Shown: positions 51,205 to 59,288 of the stretch, in pieces
Layout of the letters: every line of letters starts with the position of its first letter
Position numbering within the stretch: the stretch's first letter is position 1
NCBI GenBank assembly: GCA_002011125.2
Contig: MTMF02000009.1
Span: 1,850,286 to 1,914,285, forward strand
DNA length: 64,000 nucleotides
Origin: Candidatus Hydrothermarchaeum profundi
GTDB lineage: Archaea; Hydrothermarchaeota; Hydrothermarchaeia; Hydrothermarchaeales; Hydrothermarchaeaceae
Direction of reading: 5' to 3'
The notes under the pieces: model-generated
What the model was told of the DNA's origin: nothing
Databases searched by the model: none
Seen by the model: the letters and a program-made list of their open reading frames with translations, nothing else
Position numbers and translations under genes: made by a program

Positions 51205-53781
51205 CTATGTCCCTATAAAGATTTTTCCTTTTTCAGTTATTTCTAGTATTTTATGCTTACCTCTTTTTATATCTAATATTAAGCCCTTATTTTCAAGCTG
51301 TACCAACTTCTTTTTGAGCGTTGCTCTAGTGATATTGAACTTATTTATCACTTCTGTATGTGTTGGTTTTTTGCCAATTCTATTCTCTTGGTAAATGAAT
51401 TTGAGTATTTCTTTAAGGTCATACGATAAGCTTTCATACTCCTTAAGCTTCAGTTCATGCGTTTCTTCTTCTAATAAGCTTATTTCCTGTGAAGTTAGGG
51501 TTTTAGGATCAATAGAAATGATAAGGATATTCTTGCTAATATAAAACAACTCGTTCAAGCGTTGTATAAAGTTTAATGTTTCCCGGAAACCATTTTGAGT
51601 AATTAAATATTCAAGCCTATCGAGCAATACTGCGCTGTTCCTAGTGAGGAAATCTCTAATTTTAGCTTCAATTAAGTCTACCTGCGGGCGGAGCGTATTT
51701 TCACCATAAGAGTGCTCGCTTAACCAGATCACTGGTCCATCAGGAAATACCTCTTTAAAGCTTTCTGGATGTTTCCTACTGATTATCAACCCCTTATATC
51801 CACATTTGATTAGATCCGAGAATACATCTAGTGTTAATTTTAGTTTTCTTTCCTTGACGAGGTAAATATTGCCCTTCTTGACCTCGTACTTAAGCATTTG
51901 CTCCCTTAAGCTGTCCTCTGCTTTTTTCATTTCTGTTATATCGGTCAAGACAAGTAGAACTCCCGCGTAATCCTCACTTATGAAAAAAGGAGTCGAGCTT
52001 ATTATGACAGGGATCTCTTGTTTTGTCTTGGTAACAAGAAACCCCTCGAACTTTTTCCTTTCTTTCTTGAGGGTAGTATTAATCTCTTTACTCATCTTAT
52101 GTTTATAATCAGGCGAGAAAATTTCGATAAGCTGCCGACCTATTAATTCTTCCTTTGAATAACCCAACATCTCCTCTACTTTGGGATTAGCGTATGTAAT
52201 ATAATCGTCAGAATCAACAACAAGTAGGCCTTCCTGCATGTTCTTTACCATGTTTTCGTTGAATTCCTTTAAAGCCCTAAGTTCCTCTTCAGCCTTTTTA
52301 CGTTCCGTGATGTCTGTTATAAATCCCTCTAAAGCTTCGAGTTCTCCATTTTCATCGAATACTCCTCTTCCCTGCTCCCAGACCCACTTCTCCTCACCAT
52401 TTGCGGTTTTAATCCGGTAAACTAGTCTAAAGGGCTCTTTTTGTTTAAGCGCTTTTTGTATTCCTTTCCATACGATATCTCGATACTCCGGCTCGATAAG
52501 GTCTCCATATGCCACTTTTCTATTAGCGATTAAATCTTCAGGATGATAACCGGTTAATTCAAAGCATCCCTCACTTACAAATTCCATCGTCCATTTTGGA
52601 TCATTAGCACATCGGTAAACCATGCCCGGCAGATTACTCATGAGCGTCATCAATGCTCTCCGGCTTTCTTTTAGTTCTTCTTCAACCTTCTTGCGCTCCG
52701 TTATATCCCTAGCGATCGTTTTTGTCCTAATCAACTCTCCGTTATCATCAAATTCAGCAAAAACATTTAAACTTGCAGTAAATATTGTTCCATCCTTCCT
52801 TACAAACTCCCTCTCAAGGTTAAGAAGATACCCCTTTTCTTTCAATCTAGGGAAATCCTCATGAAAGAGTTTTTGGGAATCATCCGTTAAAAAGTCGGTA
52901 AGCGGCCTACCTATTATCTCCTCCTTTAGGTAGCCAAGCATTCGTGCTTCAGTTTCATTACAATCTATTATTATTCCGTTCTTATCTAATGAATGAAACA
53001 TATCCGGAGCGTTATCATAAAAATCGCGATATTTTTTCTCTGACTCCCTGAGTTCTTCTTCAACTTTCCTACGCTCTTCTTCAATCTTTTCCATTTGACG
53101 CATTATTTTGTGAAGTTCTAAGCTCTTTTCTTCTAGTCTCCTTGAATACTCTCTTAAATCAACTGAATCAAGAACCGTTATTTCCTTGTCGTCAAATAGA
53201 TGCGGCTTAAACATGTTTGGAGAATATCTTCCAGAGACTTTTATAGGCTGTAAAAGGAGGTTTCCATTCATCCGAGTTATTTCAGTAAAGATCTGAGCGG
53301 AGGATTTAACGAGGGATATTGTTTCACTTTTGTGCTTTCCTTTTTCTACAGCAAAATAAGCGATACCTTTTTTAATAGAAAGACGTCTGCATATCTTCTC
53401 AAAAAATTTCCCTATTTGGTCATCATCTATATAGGATTTTAAGGAAGTTATACTATCGAATATATATGAAACACCATTGCCACTTTTCTCAATGAACTCA
53501 ACTAACTTTTTTTCTAAATCGACTTGTGTATTTAAATTTGAAAATTCTACTATCTCGATCTTCCCATTAGATACCTCGCCCAAAGTTTTCTTTAAACTAG
53601 AATCAAAACTTACATAAACCAACTTTTGATTTTGTTCTATACAATATTTAGCAAAAGGTTTTACAAAAATTTCGTAATCCTTAATATCATCTACTTGCCA
53701 TACTAAAGTATCACCCGGATTTATTTTCGAAAATAATTTGTCTAATGAAATTATACCTGTAGAGAGTGTATTATGGGACAT
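51205..53781 (-). CDS. Multi-domain PAS sensor-regulator with degenerate KaiC-like, DUF835 and winged-helix domains
   Basis: An 858-aa soluble protein. Residues 1-195 look like a RecA/KaiC-fold ATPase (GIISLDKLFSKINPGDTLVW), but the Walker A GxxxxGKT is not recognisable. A coiled coil (about 215-255) follows. There are three PAS domains ending in ITERKK/ITEMKK (about 255-375, 380-510 and 515-635). Then comes a DUF835-type domain (IYLVKERKLKLTLDVFSDLI, SAVLLDRLEYLITQNGF) and a C-terminal winged helix (THTEVINKFNITRATLKKKL). There is no histidine kinase core. It sits between mttCB and the NCS1 permease, so regulation of methylamine genes is plausible. It ends with TAG. Confidence 0.8.
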   Translation of the reverse strand: MSHNTLSTGIISLDKLFSKINPGDTLVWQVDDIKDYEIFVKPFAKYCIEQNQKLVYVSFDSSLKKTLGEVSNGKIEIVEFSNLNTQVDLEKKLVEFIEKSGNGVSYIFDSITSLKSYIDDDQIGKFFEKICRRLSIKKGIAYFAVEKGKHKSETISLVKSSAQIFTEITRMNGNLLLQPIKVSGRYSPNMFKPHLFDDKEITVLDSVDLREYSRRLEEKSLELHKIMRQMEKIEEERRKVEEELRESEKKYRDFYDNAPDMFHSLDKNGIIIDCNETEARMLGYLKEEIIGRPLTDFLTDDSQKLFHEDFPRLKEKGYLLNLEREFVRKDGTIFTASLNVFAEFDDNGELIRTKTIARDITERKKVEEELKESRRALMTLMSNLPGMVYRCANDPKWTMEFVSEGCFELTGYHPEDLIANRKVAYGDLIEPEYRDIVWKGIQKALKQKEPFRLVYRIKTANGEEKWVWEQGRGVFDENGELEALEGFITDITERKKAEEELRALKEFNENMVKNMQEGLLVVDSDDYITYANPKVEEMLGYSKEELIGRQLIEIFSPDYKHKMSKEINTTLKKERKKFEGFLVTKTKQEIPVIISSTPFFISEDYAGVLLVLTDITEMKKAEDSLREQMLKYEVKKGNIYLVKERKLKLTLDVFSDLIKCGYKGLIISRKHPESFKEVFPDGPVIWLSEHSYGENTLRPQVDLIEAKIRDFLTRNSAVLLDRLEYLITQNGFRETLNFIQRLNELFYISKNILIISIDPKTLTSQEISLLEEETHELKLKEYESLSYDLKEILKFIYQENRIGKKPTHTEVINKFNITRATLKKKLVQLENKGLILDIKRGKHKILEITEKGKIFIGT

Positions 53782-54316
53782 ATCTCGAAAATAATTGTGT
53801 TCCCTTCTTATTGAAAAAGTTTATGGTGTTTAATTAAACATATACTTATCTTATATTGTAATTTTTACCGGGATTAAAATTTAATTAATAATTCTCAAAT
53901 ATCTTAAAAATCATATCTTTGAATAAACTTGTTTTTACGTTATTTAACATAAAACTATCGCTATTATTATAGTCATGTATTATTATTTAGTGAATAGTTT
54001 ATGGAGGATAATGAGGTGAGCCAAGAGGACAAATGCATTCAAAGAAATCCTTATGATGAAGAGTCCTTTTTAACACAGGGGGGACACTTATAGCTGAGTC
54101 TAGTTCAAATAAAAGTATTAAGAAAGAAATTTGTCACATTTTACTATATCTTAGTAGCCCATTTAGGCTATCTAACTACATAGGTCACTCTCGCCAAATA
54201 TCACAATGGCGGAATAGGTCCTACGTGGGCCAAGCGTCCATAAAATGGAAAAGAGTATATACGTCGGTCCAAAAAAATATACAAGACCGATAAGGTTCTA
54301 CTAAGGAGGTGAGGAT
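53782..54316. other. 535-base intergenic region before the NCS1 transporter operon
   Basis: This is mostly A+T-rich sequence. From ATG 54001 a frame runs to TAA at 54241-54243, interrupted only by TAG at 54091-54093 and 54181-54183 (80 codons), with GGAGG just inside the start. Translation of the region is not protein-like in an obvious way. No tRNA cloverleaf was found, and specifically no CTA-anticodon tRNA. A promoter for the 54317 operon should lie here. Confidence 0.35.
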
Positions 54317-54439
54317 ATGACGGACAACAGGATCTATAGTCCGGATATAGCAGAAAACATAGTGGCATATATCCTATTTGGATTTTTAATACTGATAGTG
54401 CCACTAATAGAGGTATACAAAGCAATAACGGCGAGTTAA
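54317..54439 (+). CDS. 40-aa single-helix membrane peptide
   Basis: A very small gene with an excellent AAGGAGGTGA site and an ATG at 54317. It encodes 40 residues: a polar start MTDNRIYSPDIAENIV, one transmembrane helix AYILFGFLILIVPLIEVY and a short tail. It is 14 bases upstream of a 98-aa membrane gene and then the permease, so the three form an operon. The ribosome-binding site, frame and composition support it as real. Function unknown, perhaps a permease subunit. Confidence 0.72.
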   Translation: MTDNRIYSPDIAENIVAYILFGFLILIVPLIEVYKAITAS

Positions 54440-54453
54440 AGGTGGTGGAACTT

Positions 54454-54750
54454 ATGACTACGTCAAAAACAATGGCAGATGGGGGGGGAGAAGAATTTGA
54501 GAAGTTGCTATACTCAGAGCTAGCTAAAAGACTTGGTGTAGTTGAAGAGGAAATAAGAAAGAATAAATCACTAGTAGATATTATACACCCTAGGGACTTT
54601 TACATTTTAGTGGGCTCAATGATGTTCTTCACACTCTGGTTTTCGCTAGCCACAGGACTAACAGTATTCTATGCATTGGGAGCTATAATTATTGTACTCT
54701 TAGCTATTTGGACAATGTATGCTTGGAAAGTAATTGTAAAGGAGGCCTAA
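54454..54750 (+). CDS. 98-aa membrane protein of the NCS1 permease operon
   Basis: A 98-aa protein with a soluble, acidic N-terminal helix (EEFEKLLYSELAKRLGVVEE) and two hydrophobic helices (about residues 50-70 and 73-93). I chose the ATG at 54454 behind GGTGGTGG over an earlier GTG. It lies three bases before the permease gene (TAA-AAA-ATG). No family is recognised. Operon position suggests an accessory subunit. Confidence 0.72.
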   Translation: MTTSKTMADGGGEEFEKLLYSELAKRLGVVEEEIRKNKSLVDIIHPRDFYILVGSMMFFTLWFSLATGLTVFYALGAIIIVLLAIWTMYAWKVIVKEA

Positions 54751-54753
54751 AAA

Positions 54754-56148
54754 ATGGCTGAAGAACAAGAAACAGCTGAAAGAGAAGCTTTGTTTGGTTT
54801 TTTACCTGTGCTGGCACATGAGCGTGTTTATGGTACTTGGGATTATATAGCACTCCAGATCTGTTATGGTATCGCTGCATGGGCATTTCTCGTAGGGAGT
54901 TTTACAGGATATGTCTTACCTGCAAAAGAGGCAGTGCCGGCTATCTTTATTGGTGAAGCACTTCCTCTCGGCATGATGTCCTTTTACGCCATACTATTTG
55001 CAAGGTACGGTGTAGACCAGTTTCTCCTGCCTAGGGCAGCACTAGGGTATCATGGGAACACTTTGCTATTGCTAATATGGATTCCTATCAACTGGGGATG
55101 GATCGCATACGCATCGTTCCTTTTTGGAGAAGCTGTGATTAAGCTCTTACCTGCAATAGGAGCTCCAGTACCTGAGTTCTTTACTACCGAGGTAGGGTAT
55201 GCTTCTGGAGCGACGTTTTGGGCCATAATAGCCTTCATACTAGGATTTATCCCAGCATATTTAGGTCCCCTTGCAGTACGGTGGCTTACTAGGATTGCAG
55301 CTCCTGGAATGACTATTGTTCTATTGGGATTGATTTACTATGTCATCGCAGAATATGGATTATCGAATCTATTCCAGTTGCCGGCGGTAGCTCCATATGA
55401 AGATCCGCTTCTAAATAGAGCGTTCGCTGTAGAGTGGAATGCTGGATTAGGATTCGCATGGGCGTTTTATTATGGCCAATGGTCGAGGATTGCTAAAAGC
55501 GAGACTGCAGCGTTCCATGGCCCATATTGGGGATGGGGCCCCATAATGTGTGTTGCTGTGATCTTTGCGTCGTTCACTATGTTGATAACCGGAGATCTTG
55601 ACCCAACTGCGTGGATGATTCAAGTGGGCGGACCTTCCTGGGGAGTCCTTGGCTTGATTTTAATGGCAGTAGCTAACATAACATCGAATACCCTACTGAT
55701 ATACACACAAGCCATACCAGTTAAATACACTTGGCCAAAAGTAAGTTGGTTTACAGCGGTTGCGACAGCTATCCCTGCGGTAGTATTATTTAACCTTAAA
55801 GTCTTCGAGAATTACAACGTATTTCTAACATTAGTAGGATGTCTTTGGACGGTTTATCCAGCTATACTCTTAGCGGATTTCTATGTTATCAGGCGGGGCA
55901 AGTTTGATCTTAAAGAACTATACTACAAGGGGCCCAAGTACATGTATTGGAGAGGCTTCAACGTAGTTGCAATGTTAATGTTCCCGATTGGATACCTCTT
56001 CTACTTCTCTCTCGTTGATCCTTGGAACGCTACAACTGAGGGAGCCATACTGCCATTCTTCAGGTATACTACTGGACTTATACCGACCTTTGTACTGATA
56101 TTCTTCTTGTATACTGTTATAATGAAAGCGTTGATCAAAGAGCAGTGA
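54754..56148 (+). CDS. NCS1-family permease, probably for a methylamine
   Basis: A 464-aa membrane protein with about 12 helices of the nucleobase:cation symporter-1 type. Landmarks are FTGYVLPAKEAVPAIFIGEA, QFLLPRAALGYHGNTLL and the late LVGCLWTVYPAILLADFYVI typical of NCS1 (CodB/Mhp1). The position after mttCB suggests transport of trimethylamine or dimethylamine instead of a nucleobase, but this is inference. Two small membrane proteins are encoded just before it. Confidence 0.82.
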   Translation: MAEEQETAEREALFGFLPVLAHERVYGTWDYIALQICYGIAAWAFLVGSFTGYVLPAKEAVPAIFIGEALPLGMMSFYAILFARYGVDQFLLPRAALGYHGNTLLLLIWIPINWGWIAYASFLFGEAVIKLLPAIGAPVPEFFTTEVGYASGATFWAIIAFILGFIPAYLGPLAVRWLTRIAAPGMTIVLLGLIYYVIAEYGLSNLFQLPAVAPYEDPLLNRAFAVEWNAGLGFAWAFYYGQWSRIAKSETAAFHGPYWGWGPIMCVAVIFASFTMLITGDLDPTAWMIQVGGPSWGVLGLILMAVANITSNTLLIYTQAIPVKYTWPKVSWFTAVATAIPAVVLFNLKVFENYNVFLTLVGCLWTVYPAILLADFYVIRRGKFDLKELYYKGPKYMYWRGFNVVAMLMFPIGYLFYFSLVDPWNATTEGAILPFFRYTTGLIPTFVLIFFLYTVIMKALIKEQ

Positions 56149-56166
56149 AATACGAGCGGGCCTTTT

Positions 56167-56186
56167 AGGGGAGCGGCTCCTCCCCT
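56167..56186 (+). terminator. Terminator after the NCS1 permease
   Basis: AGGGGAG (56167-56173) and CTCCCCT (56180-56186) make a short GC-rich stem, followed by a T-rich tract (CTTTTTATTTTTTTTAAA). This is a typical intrinsic terminator shape. Confidence 0.75.
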
Positions 56187-56294
56187 CTTTTTATTTTTTT
56201 TAAATTTATATCTAATTTCTAATATGTCCACTAGCACAGAAGGTTAGTTAAAATAAAACTAGAAATATATGGAAAAAAAGATAGGGAATGGAGG

Positions 56295-56591
56295 ATGTAC
56301 AAGCAAGAATTAATTCACATTCATCAACTACTATTGTACATTATGAAATTTTTAGATGACAGTGGAGTTCCCCGGAGTTATTTCGAGGAATACTTAAAGC
56401 TGAATATTAGTCCCCATCACATCCATAAAACTAAGGCTGATCATAAATACGCTATTTTTTCATTAGCCTACGGGATATCTAAAGCGTTAGCTGATAATAA
56501 TGAAATCGTTCCAATAGGCCTCGCAGAGGGAATGAAAGAACTCGCAGAAAGAAATAAAGAGGAATGTTTACGGATGAAACGATATATTTAA
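56295..56591 (+). CDS. UPF0058 family protein
   Basis: A 98-aa protein with the family start MYKQELIHIHQLLLYIMKFL and the His-rich SPHHIHKTKADHKYAIF (about residues 39-55). UPF0058 is an archaea-specific family of unknown function with possible metal binding by the histidines. It is followed after 40 bases by the XTP pyrophosphatase gene. Confidence 0.85.
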   Translation: MYKQELIHIHQLLLYIMKFLDDSGVPRSYFEEYLKLNISPHHIHKTKADHKYAIFSLAYGISKALADNNEIVPIGLAEGMKELAERNKEECLRMKRYI

Positions 56592-56631
56592 CCAATTCTT
56601 TTTTATACTAAAAAACATTTTTTCTCGTGAA

Positions 56632-57183
56632 ATGATATATTTTGTAACAACCAACAAAAACAAATTTATAGAGGCAAAAGAGATTTTCAATAACTTTGGT
56701 CTTAATCTTGAAATTTTGAACATAGAATATAAAGAGATACAGGCAACTACTCTAGAAGAAGTTGTTGTCGAGGCTCTAAACAATATTAGAGAAAAGAATA
56801 TCTTCATCGAAGATGCAGGGTTATTTATCAACAGCCTCAAAGGCTTCCCAGGCGTATACTCTAGGTATGTAGAAGATACGATAGGAAACCAGGGAATTTT
56901 AAAGTTAATGAAGGATGTTAAAGACCGAGATGCGGTATTCAAGTCAGTAGTAGGATATAAAAACAGAGAAATTAAAATATTCGTAGGAGAGGTTGAAGGC
57001 ACTATTGCTCAGGAGATCAGAGGAGAGGGAGGTTTCGGATACGACCCGATCTTTCTTCCAAAAGGTTTTAATAAAACTTTTGCAGAGGATATACATCTAA
57101 AAATGAAGATATCCCACAGAAAAAGAGCACTCGAGAAGCTCGCTAAATATCTAGGAGGATACCATGGCAAGAATACATGCTAG
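56632..57183 (+). CDS. XTP/dITP pyrophosphatase (Ham1/RdgB)
   Basis: A 183-aa house-cleaning enzyme that hydrolyses XTP, ITP and dITP to the monophosphates. Landmarks are [16 protein letters not shown] (residues 3-18), [18 protein letters not shown] (about 61-78) and [12 protein letters not shown] (about 133-144). It opens the ham1-rps15-recJ-pcc1-serS gene string. The end overlaps rps15 by 20 bases. The stop is TAG, with TAA four codons later. Confidence 0.93.
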   Translation: MIYFVTTNKNKFIEAKEIFNNFGLNLEILNIEYKEIQATTLEEVVVEALNNIREKNIFIEDAGLFINSLKGFPGVYSRYVEDTIGNQGILKLMKDVKDRDAVFKSVVGYKNREIKIFVGEVEGTIAQEIRGEGGFGYDPIFLPKGFNKTFAEDIHLKMKISHRKRALEKLAKYLGGYHGKNTC

Positions 57184-57619
57184 AAAGAAAGGTAAGGCTG
57201 GATCTACAAGGCCGTATAGGACATCCCCACCAGAGTGGATAGAATATTCTGCGGAGGAAATTGAAACTCTAGTAGTCAAGCTAGCAAAAAGAGGAGAAAC
57301 TCCCAGTAAAATAGGTGTAATTTTAAGGGACCAATATGGTGTGCCCCTAGTAAAACAGATCACAGGAAAGAGTATTACTAAAATCCTTGAGGAAAAAGGA
57401 ATAAAGCAAGATCTTCCTGAGGACCTTGTGAATTTGATTAAAAAAGCTGTAAACTTAGATAAGCATCTATCTTCAAATCCAAAGGATATGAGTTCTAGAA
57501 GAGGAATGCAACTTATTGAATCTAAAATCAGGCGCTTAGCCAAATATTATAGAAGAACCGGCAAGCTTCCTGAAAACTGGAAGTATGATATAAACCAGGC
57601 GAAACTCGTTGTAAAATAA
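57164..57619 (+). CDS. rps15: Small-subunit ribosomal protein S15
   Basis: A 151-aa archaeal/eukaryotic-type S15 (uS15), with the archaeal N-terminal extension [19 protein letters not shown], followed by [18 protein letters not shown] and the S15 core [25 protein letters not shown] precedes the ATG. It binds 16S rRNA in the central domain. Confidence 0.96.
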   Translation: MARIHARKKGKAGSTRPYRTSPPEWIEYSAEEIETLVVKLAKRGETPSKIGVILRDQYGVPLVKQITGKSITKILEEKGIKQDLPEDLVNLIKKAVNLDKHLSSNPKDMSSRRGMQLIESKIRRLAKYYRRTGKLPENWKYDINQAKLVVK

Positions 57620-57631
57620 GAGGCATATCTA

Positions 57632-59056
57632 ATGACTGCTTCTTTTGAGAAGATGCTCGAGGAGTTCAAAAAAGCTGTTGACGATCTTAAGGATCACTAT
57701 AAAGAGAAATCCGTGCGAGTGATTACGCATAATGACGCAGATGGTATCAGTTCTGGAGCTATAGTCCATAAAGCCCTCTTAAGAGAGGGTATAGGGGTGG
57801 TAACTACCTGTGTTAAACAACTTGACGAAAACATATTATCAGACCTCGTAAAAGATGACCCTGAAATTGTCGTATTCACAGATATAGGTAGTGGGCAACT
57901 ACGTGATATATCTTCAAAACTAGGAGGTAACTGCCAAGTAATAATACTTGATCACCATCAGCCGTCAGACTTTTATGTTGAAGAAATCGATCATTTAAAT
58001 CCACATCCTTGGGGAATTGATGGTGCTAGAGAAGTAAGTGGATCTGGAATGACATATTTTTTCGCTAAAGTAATGAACCCAAAAAATATCGATCTTTCTA
58101 CTCTCGCTATCGTAGGAGCTATAGGGGATATTCAAGATGCTGATGGAAGACTAGTTGGCCTAAATGAATTAATAGTGAAGGATGGAGTCACAGCCGGAGT
58201 TTTAAAAGTAGAAAAGGATCTGAGGCTGTTTGGGAGACAGACTAGGCCTTTATATAAGGCATTAGAGTATACTACAGAACCTTTTATACCGGGATTAAGC
58301 GGATCAGAATCATCCTGCATTCAGTTTTTAAGCGACCTAGATATACCTGTTAAAAAAAATGAAGAGTACACTATGCTCGCTGACCTCACTAGAGATGAAA
58401 GAAAAAGACTTGTAACCGCTCTGATACTTAAAATGATTGAACATAAGATTCCTCCAAAAACTGCAGAAAATATTGTTGGTGACGTGTTTACGTTCCTTCA
58501 AGAGGAAAAAAGAACTCCGTTGAGGGATGCTAAAGAGTATGCTACTCTCTTAAATGCCTGTGGTAAAAATGAGGATTTCAGCATTGGTATCGCCGTATGC
58601 TTAGGGGATAGAGGGAATATTTATCATCGATCCTTGGACCTGTTAAGTGACCATAAAAATCATATCTCATCTTGTTTTGAATGGATCTCTGATAATATGA
58701 ACAAAATAAAGGATGGAGGACCAATATACTATTTTCATGCTGAGGGAGAGATTAATGAGAATATCCTTGGAACTGTGACATCTATGGTACTTAATTCTAG
58801 GGTTCTTGAACCTCTAAAACCTGTCATTGGGCTTACCTACACAGATGAAGGAAAAGTAAAAGTTTCTGCGAGAGGTAATAAAGAGCTAATTGAGAGAGGA
58901 TTAAACTTAGGGAAAGCAATGATGCTTTCAGCAGAAAAAGTCGGAGGATCTGGAGGGGGGCATGATATCGCTGCAGGAGCACAAATTGATACGGGTAAGG
59001 AAGGAGAGTTCATTCAAACTGTAGTAGAGATTATTAAGGAGCAGTATGATGGCTAA
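57632..59056 (+). CDS. RecJ-like DHH phosphoesterase (archaeal, possible CMG-associated nuclease)
   Basis: A 474-aa DHH/DHHA1 protein. The metal site comprises HNDADGISSGA (about residues 31-41), FTDIGSGQL and ILDHHQPSD (about 108-116). The C-terminal DHHA1 region has GGSGGGHDIAAGA. Archaeal RecJ-like proteins act as single-strand nucleases and some associate with GINS and MCM. It sits in the conserved string with S15 and Pcc1. It overlaps pcc1 by 11 bases. Confidence 0.9.
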   Translation: MTASFEKMLEEFKKAVDDLKDHYKEKSVRVITHNDADGISSGAIVHKALLREGIGVVTTCVKQLDENILSDLVKDDPEIVVFTDIGSGQLRDISSKLGGNCQVIILDHHQPSDFYVEEIDHLNPHPWGIDGAREVSGSGMTYFFAKVMNPKNIDLSTLAIVGAIGDIQDADGRLVGLNELIVKDGVTAGVLKVEKDLRLFGRQTRPLYKALEYTTEPFIPGLSGSESSCIQFLSDLDIPVKKNEEYTMLADLTRDERKRLVTALILKMIEHKIPPKTAENIVGDVFTFLQEEKRTPLRDAKEYATLLNACGKNEDFSIGIAVCLGDRGNIYHRSLDLLSDHKNHISSCFEWISDNMNKIKDGGPIYYFHAEGEINENILGTVTSMVLNSRVLEPLKPVIGLTYTDEGKVKVSARGNKELIERGLNLGKAMMLSAEKVGGSGGGHDIAAGAQIDTGKEGEFIQTVVEIIKEQYDG

Positions 59057-59288
59057 GGGAAAAATAGAGTTCTATTATGATAATAGTGAAATTGCGGAAA
59101 AGATAGCTTACCTTCTAGAGTTGGACAATAGAATTGCTCCCAATGCTCTCAAAATTAGCACCTCTTGCGAGGGAAATAAAGTTATAACCAGTCTACAGCA
59201 TAATAACTTGGGAACATTTTTCGCTACAATAGACGACCTAGTCTTTTGCGAAAAGCTGATCTCAAATCTTATGGAGGCTGTAAAATGA
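59046..59288 (+). CDS. pcc1: KEOPS complex subunit Pcc1
   Basis: An 80-aa protein, the dimerising subunit of KEOPS, which makes the t6A37 modification of tRNAs. Its strand-helix layout (KIEFYYDNSEIAEKIAYLLE, then TSLQHNNLGTFFATIDDLVF) matches archaeal Pcc1. The start is ATGATG (59046 or 59049). It ends in the ATGA shared with serS. Confidence 0.88.
   Translation: MMAKGKIEFYYDNSEIAEKIAYLLELDNRIAPNALKISTSCEGNKVITSLQHNNLGTFFATIDDLVFCEKLISNLMEAVK

Noticed and set aside
53782..54316. tRNA-Pyl (pylT) or other tRNA in the long gap
   Set aside because: I looked for a CTA-anticodon cloverleaf here and in other gaps and found none. The nearest matches lie inside coding sequence.
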